Positions 9,528 through 19,200 of a DNA stretch of 64,000 nt are shown here, piece after piece (the first letter of the stretch is position 1; each line of letters begins with the position of its first letter). Source of the DNA: Secundilactobacillus kimchicus JCM 15530 (GTDB lineage Bacteria; Bacillota; Bacilli; Lactobacillales; Lactobacillaceae). Where the stretch lies: contig NZ_AZCX01000001.1 of NCBI RefSeq assembly GCF_001433995.1, forward strand, positions 186,001-250,000, written 5' to 3'. The notes below the pieces were generated by a model. The model was not told where the DNA came from. It did no database searches and was given only the letters and a program-made list of their open reading frames with translations. Made by a program: the position numbers and the translations under genes.

Positions 9528-9713
9528 TTAAACACGGGTAACTTTGCCTGACTTCAAAGTCCGGGCTGAAACCCAAACCTTCTTAGGCTTACCGTCTACA
9601 AGGATACGGACTTTTTGCAAGTTTGGCTTCCATGAACGCTTTGATGAGTTCAAGGCGTGAGAACGTTGGTTGCCAAAGTGGGTCCGTTTGCCGTTAATAA
9701 AATCCTTTGCCAT
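9528..9713 (-). CDS. rpmB: Large ribosomal subunit protein bL28
   Basis: 61-residue basic ribosomal protein ([20 protein letters not shown]). No CxxC zinc motif is present, so this is the zinc-independent C-minus form. A single-gene transcript with its own promoter (9766-9794) and terminator, divergent from asp23, as in other lactobacilli. The ribosome site AAGGAGG lies just before the ATG. Confidence 0.97.
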   Translation of the reverse strand: MAKDFINGKRTHFGNQRSHALNSSKRSWKPNLQKVRILVDGKPKKVWVSARTLKSGKVTRV

Positions 9714-9765
9714 TGGGAGATCCTCCTTTAAGACTGATCTTTTTCGTTTTTTAACTCACTAGAAT

Positions 9766-9794
9766 AATTTAGCATACGGTTGCGGGAAAAGCAA
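9766..9794 (-). promoter_or_regulatory. rpmB promoter
   Basis: Minus strand: -35 TTGCTT (complement of 9789-9794), 17-base spacer, extended -10 TGCTAAATT with the hexamer at 9766-9771. About 50 bases before the rpmB start. Confidence 0.7.
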
Positions 9795-9827
9795 TACTTT
9801 CTTTCAAGTATTTTTACTTGACAGTGA

Positions 9828-9883
9828 TTGCACTTCTTGACAAGTTTGCTATAATTTAAATTTGGCGGCGCTTGTGGTAAACT
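9828..9883 (+). promoter_or_regulatory. Probable asp23-fakA promoter region
   Basis: Two candidates. One is TTGCAC (9828-9833), 16 bases, TATAAT (9850-9855). The other is an extended -10 TGGTAAACT (hexamer 9878-9883), identical to the rplS promoter core. Two TTGACA hexamers (9818, 9837) lie at wrong distances for either. Start mapping would decide between them. Confidence 0.5.
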
Positions 9884-9923
9884 ATATGAGCGTTAAGACT
9901 AGCATGCAAGGAGGCTTTCTTAG

Positions 9924-10286
9924 ATGGCCGTTAAAATTAAAACTCAGCACGGGATGATTGACATTGATAACGATGTGATCGCAACCGTTGTTGGTGGTGC
10001 TGCAACTGACAACTACGGGGTTGTTGGGATGGCAAGTAGAAATCAAATCAGAGACAACTTAAACGATATTTTGAACCGTGAAAACTACGCACGGGGCGTC
10101 GTTGTGCGCCAGGAAGAAAACGGGGTCGCCGTTGACGTCAACATTATTGTGAGCTATGGCACCAAAATTTCGGAAGTTTCTAAAACGGTACAATCAAAAG
10201 TGAAATATAATCTTGAGTCCATGTTGGGCATCACTGCAAATTCGGTAAATGTTACCGTTCAGGGTGTTCAAGTTTTGGGTGATTAG
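9924..10286 (+). CDS. Asp23/Gls24 family protein (YloU)
   Basis: 120-residue member of the Asp23/Gls24 family, cytoplasmic envelope- or stress-associated proteins of unproven biochemical role. Seen: the family core VGGAATDNYGVVGMAS near the N terminus and a C-terminal VNVTVQGV strand. It precedes fakA by 22 bases, a pairing (yloU-yloV) conserved through Firmicutes, which suggests a link to fatty-acid use or envelope state. AAGGAGG lies about ten bases before the ATG. Confidence 0.93.
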   Translation: MAVKIKTQHGMIDIDNDVIATVVGGAATDNYGVVGMASRNQIRDNLNDILNRENYARGVVVRQEENGVAVDVNIIVSYGTKISEVSKTVQSKVKYNLESMLGITANSVNVTVQGVQVLGD

Positions 10287-10308
10287 TAGAGGGAATGGGA
10301 GGATCAAT

Positions 10309-12009
10309 TTGTTGCAAATGAAAGAAATTTCGAACCGCGAGTTCGTAAAAATGGTTGAGGCCGCTTCAACGTTCCTCGATCAAAACGCTGAGTTCGTTAA
10401 TTCGTTAAACGTGTTCCCCGTTCCTGACGGTGATACTGGTACTAACATGAGTTTATCGCTCGATAGCGGGCTAAAGTACGTTAACGAATCGGCTAGTACA
10501 GCGGTCGGTGATTTGGCTGGTGCCCTGGCGAAGGGGTTATTAATGGGCGCCCGCGGGAACTCTGGGGTTATTTTGTCACAAATCTTTCGGGGTTTTTCAA
10601 AGAGCGTTAACGGCAAGACGACGCTGTCAGCTAAGGATTTAGCCGCAGCGTTTGCAGCGGGCGCTGAAACAGCTTATAAGGCTGTGATGAAGCCAACTGA
10701 AGGAACCGTTTTAACCGTTGTCCGCGAGGCAGCAAAAGCCGCTCGTGATACTGCGGCTAGCTCGGATGATATTGTTGAAGTCATGGACGCTACCTACAAG
10801 GCTGCTGACGCGGCACTAGCAACGACACCAGACTTATTGCCAGTTTTGAAGCAAGTAGGCGTCGTTGATTCTGGTGGGCAGGGGTTAACGTTCGTTCTCC
10901 AGGCCTTTGACGATGTGCTGAATGGCAAGGAAATTAAGTTTGACAAAAAGCACCAACCTAACCCGACGGAAATGGACGAAATGGTCGATGCTGAGCACCA
11001 CCGTAGTGTTCAAGGGAAATTAGACCCGAATGATATTGTTTACGGGTACTGCACTGAAATCATGCTTCGGCTTGGTAAGGGTAAGCAAGTTGACCAAAAA
11101 TTTGACTATGATAAATTTTACAATTACCTGGCCGGTCTTGGGGATTCATTACTCGTTGTGAACGATGATGAAATTGTTAAGGTGCACGTGCATACTGAAC
11201 ACCCTGGTAAAGTGATGGCCTGGGGTCAAGAATTTGGTGATCTAGCTAAGGTTAAGGTTGACAACATGCGGCTTCAGCAAGAAACCATCATGAAGGAAGA
11301 CCAACAAGAAGAATCAGCAGAAGCTACCCCACTTCAAGGTTCAACTGAAACTCCCGAAACGGCAATCATCACGATTGCGGCCGGCGATGGCATCAAAACG
11401 TTGTTTGAAAGCCTCGGGGCTACCACGGTTATTAGTGGGGGACAGACGATGAATCCAAGTACCCAAGATATCGTTGATGCTATTCAAGCAAGTGGTGCCA
11501 AACAAGCGATTGTGTTACCGAACAATTCCAACATCTTCTTAGCGGCTGAACAAGCTCAAAAAGTGGTGGGGGTTCCGACCGTTATCGTTCACAGTCGCTC
11601 AATCTCACAGGGGATGACCGCACTGTTGGGCTATGAAGCTGAAAATTCCTTGGCGGATAATCAAAGCGCCATGGAGGAAAATTTGAGTACTGTTAAGAGT
11701 GGGGAAGTGACCCACGCTGTTCGCGATACGACCGTTGACGGTTTCGACATTAAGGAGGGCGACTTCATGGGCATTATCGATGGTAAAATTGCCGTCGTGA
11801 CCGCCGATCTTGAAGAAGCCGCCATTCAGATGACCAATAAGATGCTAGACGACGATAGCGAAATTGTGACCATCATTTATGGCGAAGACACCACCGAAGC
11901 AGTCGCAGAAAAAATACAAAGTGCAGTTTCGGATATGGACGATGAGCTTGAAATTGAAATTCATGAGGGTGACCAACCGGTTTACCCATTCATTATTTCT
12001 GTCGAATAA
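10309..12009 (+). CDS. fakA: Fatty acid kinase catalytic subunit FakA (DAK2-domain, YloV)
   Basis: Phosphorylates FakB-bound fatty acids to acyl-phosphate for PlsX/PlsY phospholipid synthesis. Seen: DAK2 nucleotide-binding domain with VPDGDTGTNMSLS and GARGNSGVILSQ (first 200 residues), then the middle and C-terminal DegV-like domains. The frame is open upstream, but GGGAGG at 10297-10302 points to TTG 10309 (next in-frame ATG 10318), giving 566 residues. plsX, acting on the same intermediate, is encoded two genes downstream. No fakB is in this window. Confidence 0.94.
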   Translation: MLQMKEISNREFVKMVEAASTFLDQNAEFVNSLNVFPVPDGDTGTNMSLSLDSGLKYVNESASTAVGDLAGALAKGLLMGARGNSGVILSQIFRGFSKSVNGKTTLSAKDLAAAFAAGAETAYKAVMKPTEGTVLTVVREAAKAARDTAASSDDIVEVMDATYKAADAALATTPDLLPVLKQVGVVDSGGQGLTFVLQAFDDVLNGKEIKFDKKHQPNPTEMDEMVDAEHHRSVQGKLDPNDIVYGYCTEIMLRLGKGKQVDQKFDYDKFYNYLAGLGDSLLVVNDDEIVKVHVHTEHPGKVMAWGQEFGDLAKVKVDNMRLQQETIMKEDQQEESAEATPLQGSTETPETAIITIAAGDGIKTLFESLGATTVISGGQTMNPSTQDIVDAIQASGAKQAIVLPNNSNIFLAAEQAQKVVGVPTVIVHSRSISQGMTALLGYEAENSLADNQSAMEENLSTVKSGEVTHAVRDTTVDGFDIKEGDFMGIIDGKIAVVTADLEEAAIQMTNKMLDDDSEIVTIIYGEDTTEAVAEKIQSAVSDMDDELEIEIHEGDQPVYPFIISVE

Positions 12010-12021
12010 AAGCAGCGTTAA

Positions 12022-12061
12022 AAAGTGGCGGTTACTCAATCAGTGGCCGGCACTTTGTTTT
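12022..12061 (+). terminator. Hairpin between fakA and recG
   Basis: AAAGTG...CACTTT (12022-12027 / 12051-12056) with an inner stem GGTTACT / AGTGGCC and a 2x2 internal loop, followed by a T-rich run. Could attenuate recG transcription. Confidence 0.55.
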
Positions 12062-12090
12062 GTAAATTTAGGGGAAAGAAGGGGAATGAC

Positions 12091-14121
12091 GTGAAGTTAA
12101 CGGATTCAGTTGCAACGTTGCCAGGAGTTGGTCCTAAGCGGCTGGCGGCCCTAGCGGCGCTCGGGATCGATACCATCGAGTCACTGCTGACGTACTACCC
12201 CTTCCGCTACGAAGATCTCAGCGTTAAACCGCTCAACGAACTAACCGATCAAGAGCAAGTGACGCTAAAAGGGATTGTCGCTGCCCCGCCGACTTTGACC
12301 CACTTTGGCCGCCGGAAATCTCGGCTTAATTTTCGGTTATTGATTGGTCAAGATATCGTTCCAGTGACGTTTTTTAACCAACCTTGGCTTCAAAAATCCG
12401 TGGCTGCTGACGCACCATTGATGGTTTATGGTCGGTTTGACGCCAAACGAATGGCGTTAAACGGCATGAAAATCATTGGGACCAATCCGGATGATCCAAT
12501 GGCGCCAATTTATCCGGCTAACGCTAACATTCGTCAGACGACGATCCGCCAGTTGATCGTCGCCGCTTGGGAACAGTATCAAACGGCAATTGAGGCAATC
12601 ATTCCGCCCGCTATTGTCGCCCACTATCATTTAATGGACCGCCGGCAAATGATTCACGACATGCATTTTCCTGCTGACAGTGATGCGGCCTCTCAGGCTC
12701 GACGGAGCGCAAAATTTGAAGAGTTTTTTCTATTTCAGATTCGGTTGCAGGCATTAAAGCACCGCGATCAAACGCAGCAAGGCATTGCGATTAATTACGA
12801 CAATGAACAGCTGAAACGACTCATTTCGACGCTTCCCTACGAATTAACCGGTGCTCAAAAACGGGTTGTCAACGAGATTTGTCTTGATTTGAAACGACCC
12901 ATTCACATGAATCGGTTACTTCAAGGAGATGTTGGGAGTGGCAAGACTGTTGTGGCCGCATTGGTAATGTACGCAGCGATTACGGGCGGTTTTCAGGCCG
13001 CCCTGATGGCGCCAACCGAAATTCTGGCCGAACAACATGCTAATAACCTGCAGGCAATTTTTGACGGATTCCCAGTTAATATTGCGCTACTGACCGGTTC
13101 GACTAAGGCGGCAGCCCGGCGAGAAATTTTACCACGGATTGAAAACGGTGAAATTAACCTGATTGTCGGAACTCACGCCCTGATTCAAGACACGGTCAAC
13201 TACCATCAATTAGGTCTGGTGGTCATTGATGAACAACACCGATTTGGAGTTGGTCAACGGCAAGCGTTACGCGAAAAGGGAATGAATGCAGATGTTTTGG
13301 CGATGACGGCAACACCAATTCCGCGAACCTTAGCGATTACTAGCTATGGTGAAATGGATGTATCCGTTATCGATGAACTTCCTGCGGGTCGAAAACCGGT
13401 CACAACGCGGTGGATTAAAGACGCTCAAATCGACTCGGCTGTTCAGTTCGTCAAGGCCCAGCTGGCCGCGGGTCATCAATCCTATGTTGTCACGCCCCTG
13501 ATTGAAGAATCAGAAGCGGTGGATATGCGGAACGCCCAGGCGATTTATGAACGATTTTCAACGTTATTTTCGCCGACATACCAAGTGGGGCTGCTCCATG
13601 GCCGCATGCGAAATGATGAAAAAGAAGCTGTGATGACGGCGTTTAAGGCCAAAGATTTTCAGGTGCTTGTGGCGACCACCGTTATTGAAGTTGGTGTGGA
13701 TGTGAAAGATGCTACCGTGATGATGATTTACGATGCGGATCACTTTGGGTTAGCCCAGCTTCATCAATTACGGGGTCGCGTCGGTCGGTCTGATCAACAA
13801 GCCTACTGCATTCTAATTGCTGATCCGAAAAACGAGTATGGCGTCCAGCGAATGGAAGTCATGACTCAGACTAACGATGGGTTTGTCCTGTCGCAAAAGG
13901 ATCTTGAGTTACGTGGTGCGGGTGATGTTTTGGGTAAGAAGCAGTCTGGGGTACCTGATTTTAAAGTTGGCGATCCGGTTGCTGATTTAACCATGCTCAG
14001 CGTGGCCCAGCAAGAGGCTAAAAAGCTGACCGATGATGCCGATTGGCAGACCCAGCCAACCAATCAGGTTCTTGTGCACTATCTAAATGCGCAGTCAGAT
14101 CACGAGTATATGTTTGATTAA
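12091..14121 (+). CDS. recG: ATP-dependent DNA helicase RecG
   Basis: Branch-migrating helicase that reverses stalled forks and processes recombination intermediates. Seen: N-terminal wedge/OB domain (first 150 residues), Walker A QGDVGSGKT, DEQH box (VVIDEQHRFG), motif TATPIPRTLA and the C-terminal QLRGRVGRSDQQ. The start is GTG 12091 (VKLTDSVATLPGVGPKR), chosen for the GAAGGGG ribosome site six bases upstream; the frame is open to 12025 but without such a site. 676 residues, the usual size. Confidence 0.96.
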   Translation: MKLTDSVATLPGVGPKRLAALAALGIDTIESLLTYYPFRYEDLSVKPLNELTDQEQVTLKGIVAAPPTLTHFGRRKSRLNFRLLIGQDIVPVTFFNQPWLQKSVAADAPLMVYGRFDAKRMALNGMKIIGTNPDDPMAPIYPANANIRQTTIRQLIVAAWEQYQTAIEAIIPPAIVAHYHLMDRRQMIHDMHFPADSDAASQARRSAKFEEFFLFQIRLQALKHRDQTQQGIAINYDNEQLKRLISTLPYELTGAQKRVVNEICLDLKRPIHMNRLLQGDVGSGKTVVAALVMYAAITGGFQAALMAPTEILAEQHANNLQAIFDGFPVNIALLTGSTKAAARREILPRIENGEINLIVGTHALIQDTVNYHQLGLVVIDEQHRFGVGQRQALREKGMNADVLAMTATPIPRTLAITSYGEMDVSVIDELPAGRKPVTTRWIKDAQIDSAVQFVKAQLAAGHQSYVVTPLIEESEAVDMRNAQAIYERFSTLFSPTYQVGLLHGRMRNDEKEAVMTAFKAKDFQVLVATTVIEVGVDVKDATVMMIYDADHFGLAQLHQLRGRVGRSDQQAYCILIADPKNEYGVQRMEVMTQTNDGFVLSQKDLELRGAGDVLGKKQSGVPDFKVGDPVADLTMLSVAQQEAKKLTDDADWQTQPTNQVLVHYLNAQSDHEYMFD

Positions 14122-14138
14122 GAAGGGAAGTTAACAAA

Positions 14139-15179
14139 GTGAAAATTGCAGTTGATGCTATGGGCGGCGATTACGCCCCACAAGAGGTCGTTAAGGGAAT
14201 CGAACAAGCCCGTGACCGTTATGCTGACGTGACGTTTGACTTATACGGCCAAACGGACAAGGTGCAGCCCCTGATTCAAAATTCAGAGCGAATCACCGTT
14301 GTTGACGCTCCTGAGGTCATTGAAATGGGCGATGAACCCGTCCGTGCCCTTCGACGAAAGAAACAGTCCAGTATTGTATTAGCTGCAACAGCGGTAAAAG
14401 AGGGCCGCGCAGACGCCTTTTTCTCAGCTGGGAATACTGGCGCTGTCCTGGCGGCTGGTTTGCTAATTATCGGCCGAATTAAGGGGATCGAACGTCCCGG
14501 ATTAACCACTACTTTGCCGGTGGTGGTGCCTGGGGACCAAGACCAATTCTTAATGTTGGACGTTGGTGCAAATGCGGACACGAAGCCGTTTAATTTGTAT
14601 CAGTACGCAGTTATGGGGAACTACTATGCGCAAAATGTGATGGGTCTTCAAAATCCGCGAATTGGACTGCTAAACAACGGGACTGAGGATGATAAGGGAG
14701 ACATGGTTCATCGCGCCGCCCACGATGCGCTAGCCCAAGCCTCAGATTTAAACTTCATTGGCAACGTCGAATCCCGTGAGCTCCTTAATGGGGTGGCTGA
14801 CGTCGTCATTACGGATGGTTTCACTGGTAACGCGGTTTTGAAAAATACCGAGGGCACGGCACTTTCAATGCTTAAACTGCTGAAGGATAGTATTATGACG
14901 GGCGGCTTATCCAACAAGATGGGCGCTTTAATGCTTAAAGGCGCCTTTAAAACCGTTCAAAATAAAATGGACTACTCAAAATACGGTGGCGCTGTATTAC
15001 TGGGTGTTAAGGCGCCGGTTGTTAAGACGCATGGATCATCTAAAGCGGTTACGATTGCTAATACCATTGGTCAAATTAAAACGATGATAGACCAGCAAGT
15101 TGTGCCACACGTGGTCGATTATTTTGATGCCCATGCCGACGAGATGGCACAAGCTAAAGAATCAATGAGTCAGAAGTAA
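14139..15179 (+). CDS. plsX: Phosphate acyltransferase PlsX
   Basis: Makes acyl-phosphate from acyl-ACP and Pi, the first committed step of Gram-positive phospholipid synthesis; peripheral membrane. 346 residues starting at GTG with MKIAVDAMGGDYAPQE. Seen: the family signatures DAMGGD, FFSAGNTGA and the late VVITDGFTGNA. It starts 17 bases after recG and is followed by acpP, its substrate carrier, after about 75 bases. Confidence 0.96.
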   Translation: MKIAVDAMGGDYAPQEVVKGIEQARDRYADVTFDLYGQTDKVQPLIQNSERITVVDAPEVIEMGDEPVRALRRKKQSSIVLAATAVKEGRADAFFSAGNTGAVLAAGLLIIGRIKGIERPGLTTTLPVVVPGDQDQFLMLDVGANADTKPFNLYQYAVMGNYYAQNVMGLQNPRIGLLNNGTEDDKGDMVHRAAHDALAQASDLNFIGNVESRELLNGVADVVITDGFTGNAVLKNTEGTALSMLKLLKDSIMTGGLSNKMGALMLKGAFKTVQNKMDYSKYGGAVLLGVKAPVVKTHGSSKAVTIANTIGQIKTMIDQQVVPHVVDYFDAHADEMAQAKESMSQK

Positions 15180-15254
15180 TCACTGAAAAATGCTGTGTTT
15201 GCATGGTGATTGTGATAAACTTAGGTCTGAATTATGTTTGAGTGAGGGATAAGA

Positions 15255-15500
15255 ATGTCAAAAGATGAAGTGTTTAACCAAATTGCCGACATCATTGCCG
15301 AGCGGTTTGAAATTGATCGTGAAACAATCAAGCCAGAGCTGAACTTTAAGACGGATCTGGACGCAGATTCGATCGATTTCGTGGAGTTTATTTTAGAGCT
15401 GGAAGACACGTTTAATGCCGAGATTTCCGATGAAGACGCGGAAAACTTGAACACTGTTGGTGAAGCAGTTGATTACATCATGTCACACAGCAAGTCATAG
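15255..15500 (+). CDS. acpP: Acyl carrier protein
   Basis: 81-residue acidic carrier of acyl chains on a 4'-phosphopantetheine arm. The attachment Ser39 is in DLDADSIDFVEF, slightly different from the classical DSLD. Between plsX and rnc, the conserved place for the lipid-synthesis ACP. Ribosome site GAGGGAT before ATG 15255. A terminator follows immediately, so rnc is read separately or by read-through. Confidence 0.95.
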   Translation: MSKDEVFNQIADIIAERFEIDRETIKPELNFKTDLDADSIDFVEFILELEDTFNAEISDEDAENLNTVGEAVDYIMSHSKS

Positions 15501-15507
15501 GACGCTT

Positions 15508-15534
15508 GGCGGTTACTTGGGTAATCGCCTTTTT
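15508..15534 (+). terminator. acpP terminator
   Basis: GGCGGTTAC / TTGG / GTAATCGCC nine-pair stem (one G-T) followed by five T. Confidence 0.8.
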
Positions 15535-15542
15535 GCTAAAAT
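15534..15542 (+). promoter_or_regulatory. Extended -10 promoter of rnc-smc-ftsY
   Basis: TGCTAAAAT directly after the acpP terminator T tract, 18 bases before the rnc start. No good -35 is visible because that position falls in the terminator stem. Confidence 0.5.
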
Positions 15543-15560
15543 AGTTAAGGAGGATCACTG

Positions 15561-16259
15561 TTGATAAAGGGACTACCAGAACTGCTAAAAAAGCGGTTTA
15601 ATATTGTGATTAAGAACCAGGATTTACTTGACGAAGCTTTTACTCAGGCCAGTTACGTCAACGAACATCCGAACCAAAATTTAAAGTTTTACGAACGGAT
15701 TGAGTTTCTAGGTGATGCCGTTATGCAGCTAGTGGTATCTGAATACATCTATCGGCGCTATCCACGGCTACCACAGGGACGATTGACCCGGTTAAGAGCC
15801 GCTATGGTCAATGAAGAAAGCTTTGCCAGTTTTGCCCGAGAGTGCGGTTTCGATCGCTACATTCGGTTGGGCAGGGGTGAGGAAAAAGCACATGCTCGAG
15901 AACGCGACTCTCTTTTGTGTGATATTTTTGAATCGTTTATTGGCGCTTTGTACCTTGATCAAGGAGTGGAACCTGTCGTAGCATTTGCTAATCAGATTAT
16001 TTTTCCAAAACTTGATGAGGGTCGATTCGATGAGTTTTTCGACCACAAAACCGAACTTCAAGAAGTTGCGCAACAAAATGGCCCCGTTACGATTGAATAC
16101 AAATTAGTCTCGGAAGACGGCCCTGATAATGATCGGGCTTTTAAAGTAGCCGTTCTTATTGATGGCACCCGATTAGGAGTTGGGGAAGGTCATTCCAAAA
16201 AACACGCTGAGCAAGTGGCAGCCAAAATGGCTCTAACCGCCTTGAAAGCGCAAAAGTAA
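15561..16259 (+). CDS. rnc: Ribonuclease III
   Basis: Double-strand-specific endoribonuclease that processes rRNA and regulatory RNAs. 232 residues. Seen: the catalytic signature ERIEFLGDAVMQL with its acidic residues, second acidic site DIFESFIGALYLD, and a C-terminal dsRNA-binding domain ending in SKKHAEQVAAKMAL. The start is TTG 15561 with AAGGAGG at 15547-15553. smc follows after 19 bases. Confidence 0.97.
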   Translation: MIKGLPELLKKRFNIVIKNQDLLDEAFTQASYVNEHPNQNLKFYERIEFLGDAVMQLVVSEYIYRRYPRLPQGRLTRLRAAMVNEESFASFARECGFDRYIRLGRGEEKAHARERDSLLCDIFESFIGALYLDQGVEPVVAFANQIIFPKLDEGRFDEFFDHKTELQEVAQQNGPVTIEYKLVSEDGPDNDRAFKVAVLIDGTRLGVGEGHSKKHAEQVAAKMALTALKAQK

Positions 16260-16278
16260 ATGGATTGGGGAATCGGCG

Positions 16279-19200
16279 ATGAAACTCAAATCGCTAGAAA
16301 TTAGTGGATTTAAGTCTTTTGCGGACTATACCAAAATTGAATTTGAAGATGGCGTCACGGGAATCGTTGGTCCCAATGGAAGTGGTAAAAGTAATGTCAC
16401 CGAAGCTATTAAATGGGTGTTAGGTGAACAGTCAGCCAAAAACCTACGGGGAGCAAAAATGCCCGACGTCATTTTTGCCGGGACGTCGAAACGGCGGCCT
16501 CTAAACCGAGCAATGGTCACGATGATCCTCGACAATAGTGACCACTATGTCGAGTCAGATTATACCGAGGTCAGTGTCACCCGCAAGCTTTTTCGAAATG
16601 GTGACAGTCGTTACGAACTAAATGGTCAAGAATGTCGACTAAAAGACATCACTGATCTTTTTAGTGACTCAGGAATTGGCGGCAATGCCTTCTCCATGAT
16701 TTCTCAGGGCCGGGTTGAGGCTATTTTTAACAGTAAGCCTGAAGATCGTCGGTTTATTATTGAAGAGGTTACGGGTGTTTCTAAGTACAAAAGTGACAAG
16801 GAAAAAGCAAAGCGGGAACTGGAACAAACGGCGGGCTATCTGAATCGGGTCAACGACTTAGTTGTGGAACTTGAGGCCCAACTGGAACCATTAGCCCAGG
16901 AGAGTAGTCTTGCAACAGATTACGTGGCCCAAAAGCGGGACTTTGATCAATTAGATCAAACCCGCCTTGTCCTGCAGATTCAGGACCAGAAAAAAGCGCT
17001 GAAGACTGGTCAGGAAACGTTAGCCGCAAAACAAGCCCAGATTGATCGTTCCAAGGCTGCATTGGCAGATCACCATCAGGCCCTGACCGAGTTAAAAGAA
17101 CGACAAGCGAACCTCCAGACCCAAAAAGATGAGTTGCAAAATCAATTGCTCGACCTAACAAAGCGGCATCAAGAATTAGTGGGTCAGCAAGCACTGACGC
17201 AAGAACGGCAAAATCACCGCCAAGAAACAATTGCCAATTTGACTGACCGTGTTAAGACGGTGTCCGACCAGCGGGATGGGTTAACTAAACAATTGGCACA
17301 GTGTCAAGCAACTCTTAAGAAGGAACAGCAGGCACTAACGGCGGCCAAAGAGCGGGTCAAACAACTGGCACAGCAACTTGCAGCTTTAGATACAACGGCC
17401 GTGTCAAAAGAAATTGACCACTTGCAAGACGATTACATTAAGGCGATGCAAGATCTTACCAGCGTCCATAATCAGAAAGCTTATTTGCAAAAAAACCAGC
17501 ATCGTGCGGACTCTGAGTCCGACCGAGCCAACGAACAGTTACAGGCTTTAAAACAAGAATTGGCCACGCAAACGGCCAAGTTACAAGAGTGTCAACAACT
17601 CGTGGATCAAGCCCAAACAGCGCTGGAAACCGCTAAAATGCGTCAGACCGCGGCCCAGACAAATCGACAGCTGCGGCAACAAAAGGCCAATCAATTGAAT
17701 CAACAGTGGCTTAAAGCCCTCGAAGTGAGTCAGCGAGCAAAGGCCCGGGCCAAAAGTCTCGAAGAAGTTGCTGAAAACTACGCTGGTTTTTATCAGGGCA
17801 CTCGGGCCGTTTTGAAGGCGCGTAATCAGCTCAATGGTATCATTGGGCCGGTTGCTGAACTATTGCAAGTTGATAGTCGCTACACCAAAGCCGTTGAAGC
17901 GGCCATTGGAAGTCAGCAGCAAAACGTGGTAGTGGAAACCGAAAACGCCGGGAAAGCCGCGATTCAGTATCTGAACCAAAATCGGCTGGGTCGCAGTACC
18001 TTTCTACCTTTGACGACCATCCGGGCTAAGTCAGTGGATCGGCAAACGCAAAACTTAGTCAGTCAGCTGCCTGGATTCTTAGGCGTGGGGTCGACGTTAG
18101 TGACCATAGCTGGAGATGCGCGGATGCGGATTTTAGGCGACTATTTATTAGGTAACGTCTTATTTATTGATACTTTGGACCACGCGGTTGCAATTGGAAA
18201 GCAGCTTCGGCAACGATATCGAATGATTACCCTCGATGGGGATATTATTTCGGCCACTGGAGCGATGACCGGAGGACGTAGTAAACGTGATAGTGCGGGG
18301 CTTTTGACCCAGCAGCAGGAGCTTTCGACACTGAAGACGTCGATTAAGCAGATGGATGACCAGTTAACCGAAAAAAAGCGGGCCCTGGATCAACTTCGGC
18401 AAGATGATGATCAAGCAGCGCTTGATAGGCTTAATCAAGCGCTGACGACAGCGTCGACGACGTACCAAAAAAGGTTAAATCAAAGCGAGCTCATTGAACA
18501 AACGATCAACACGCTTAAACGCCAGATTAAGGCTCAAACCACCCAACAGGCACTTCAAGGCGATGAAGAAGATTTTCAACAAGCGCTTGCCGATAACGAA
18601 CGTGCTGAGGGCGAGCTAAATGCACAGGTAGCGCAGATGACGGCGGCGATGACGGCGGCCAAGGCACAATTAACTGAGAATCAAACTAAGAGTGGGTCTG
18701 TGAGTGTTGCCCTTCAGACCGAAAAGGAAACGGTCGCGGCAAAACGGGTCTCGGTTGGTCAACTTCAACGGGATGTCACTGAGGCTCAGACCCAAATTCA
18801 GGTCGCTGATGACCAACTCAGCGACTTTAAAAATCAGTTACAGGACCTGACCGCCACAACGACCAATACTTCGGCATCTGCAACGAGTTCTAAACAACAA
18901 CTGGCCGTTTTAGCTGATAAGCAACATGAGGTTGAAAGTGCGATCCAGCAAAACCAGGCGGCTTTGGCTGACCAGGCGGCAAAAATTAGCGAGTTAGAGC
19001 GAACTGTCCAGTTAGCAACTGAGACTTACAATATCGAACAAAATGAAAAGCAACAGGCTGAATTCGCCCAATCACGATTAACAACAAAACTTGATCAATC
19101 ACTTACGACGTTGAGTGAGCAATACCATGTCAGCTTGGAACTGGCTGTTCAGCAAGCCGTTGACTTACCATTAGCAACAATTCAACAACGGTTAAAATTG

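Noticed and set aside
9818-9842. Two TTGACA hexamers as -35 boxes for asp23
   Set aside because: Neither lies 15-19 bases from TATAAT at 9850 or TAAACT at 9878.
12025-12090. N-terminal extension of recG from GTG 12025
   Set aside because: It overlaps the hairpin between fakA and recG and lacks a ribosome site; the family N terminus begins at 12091.
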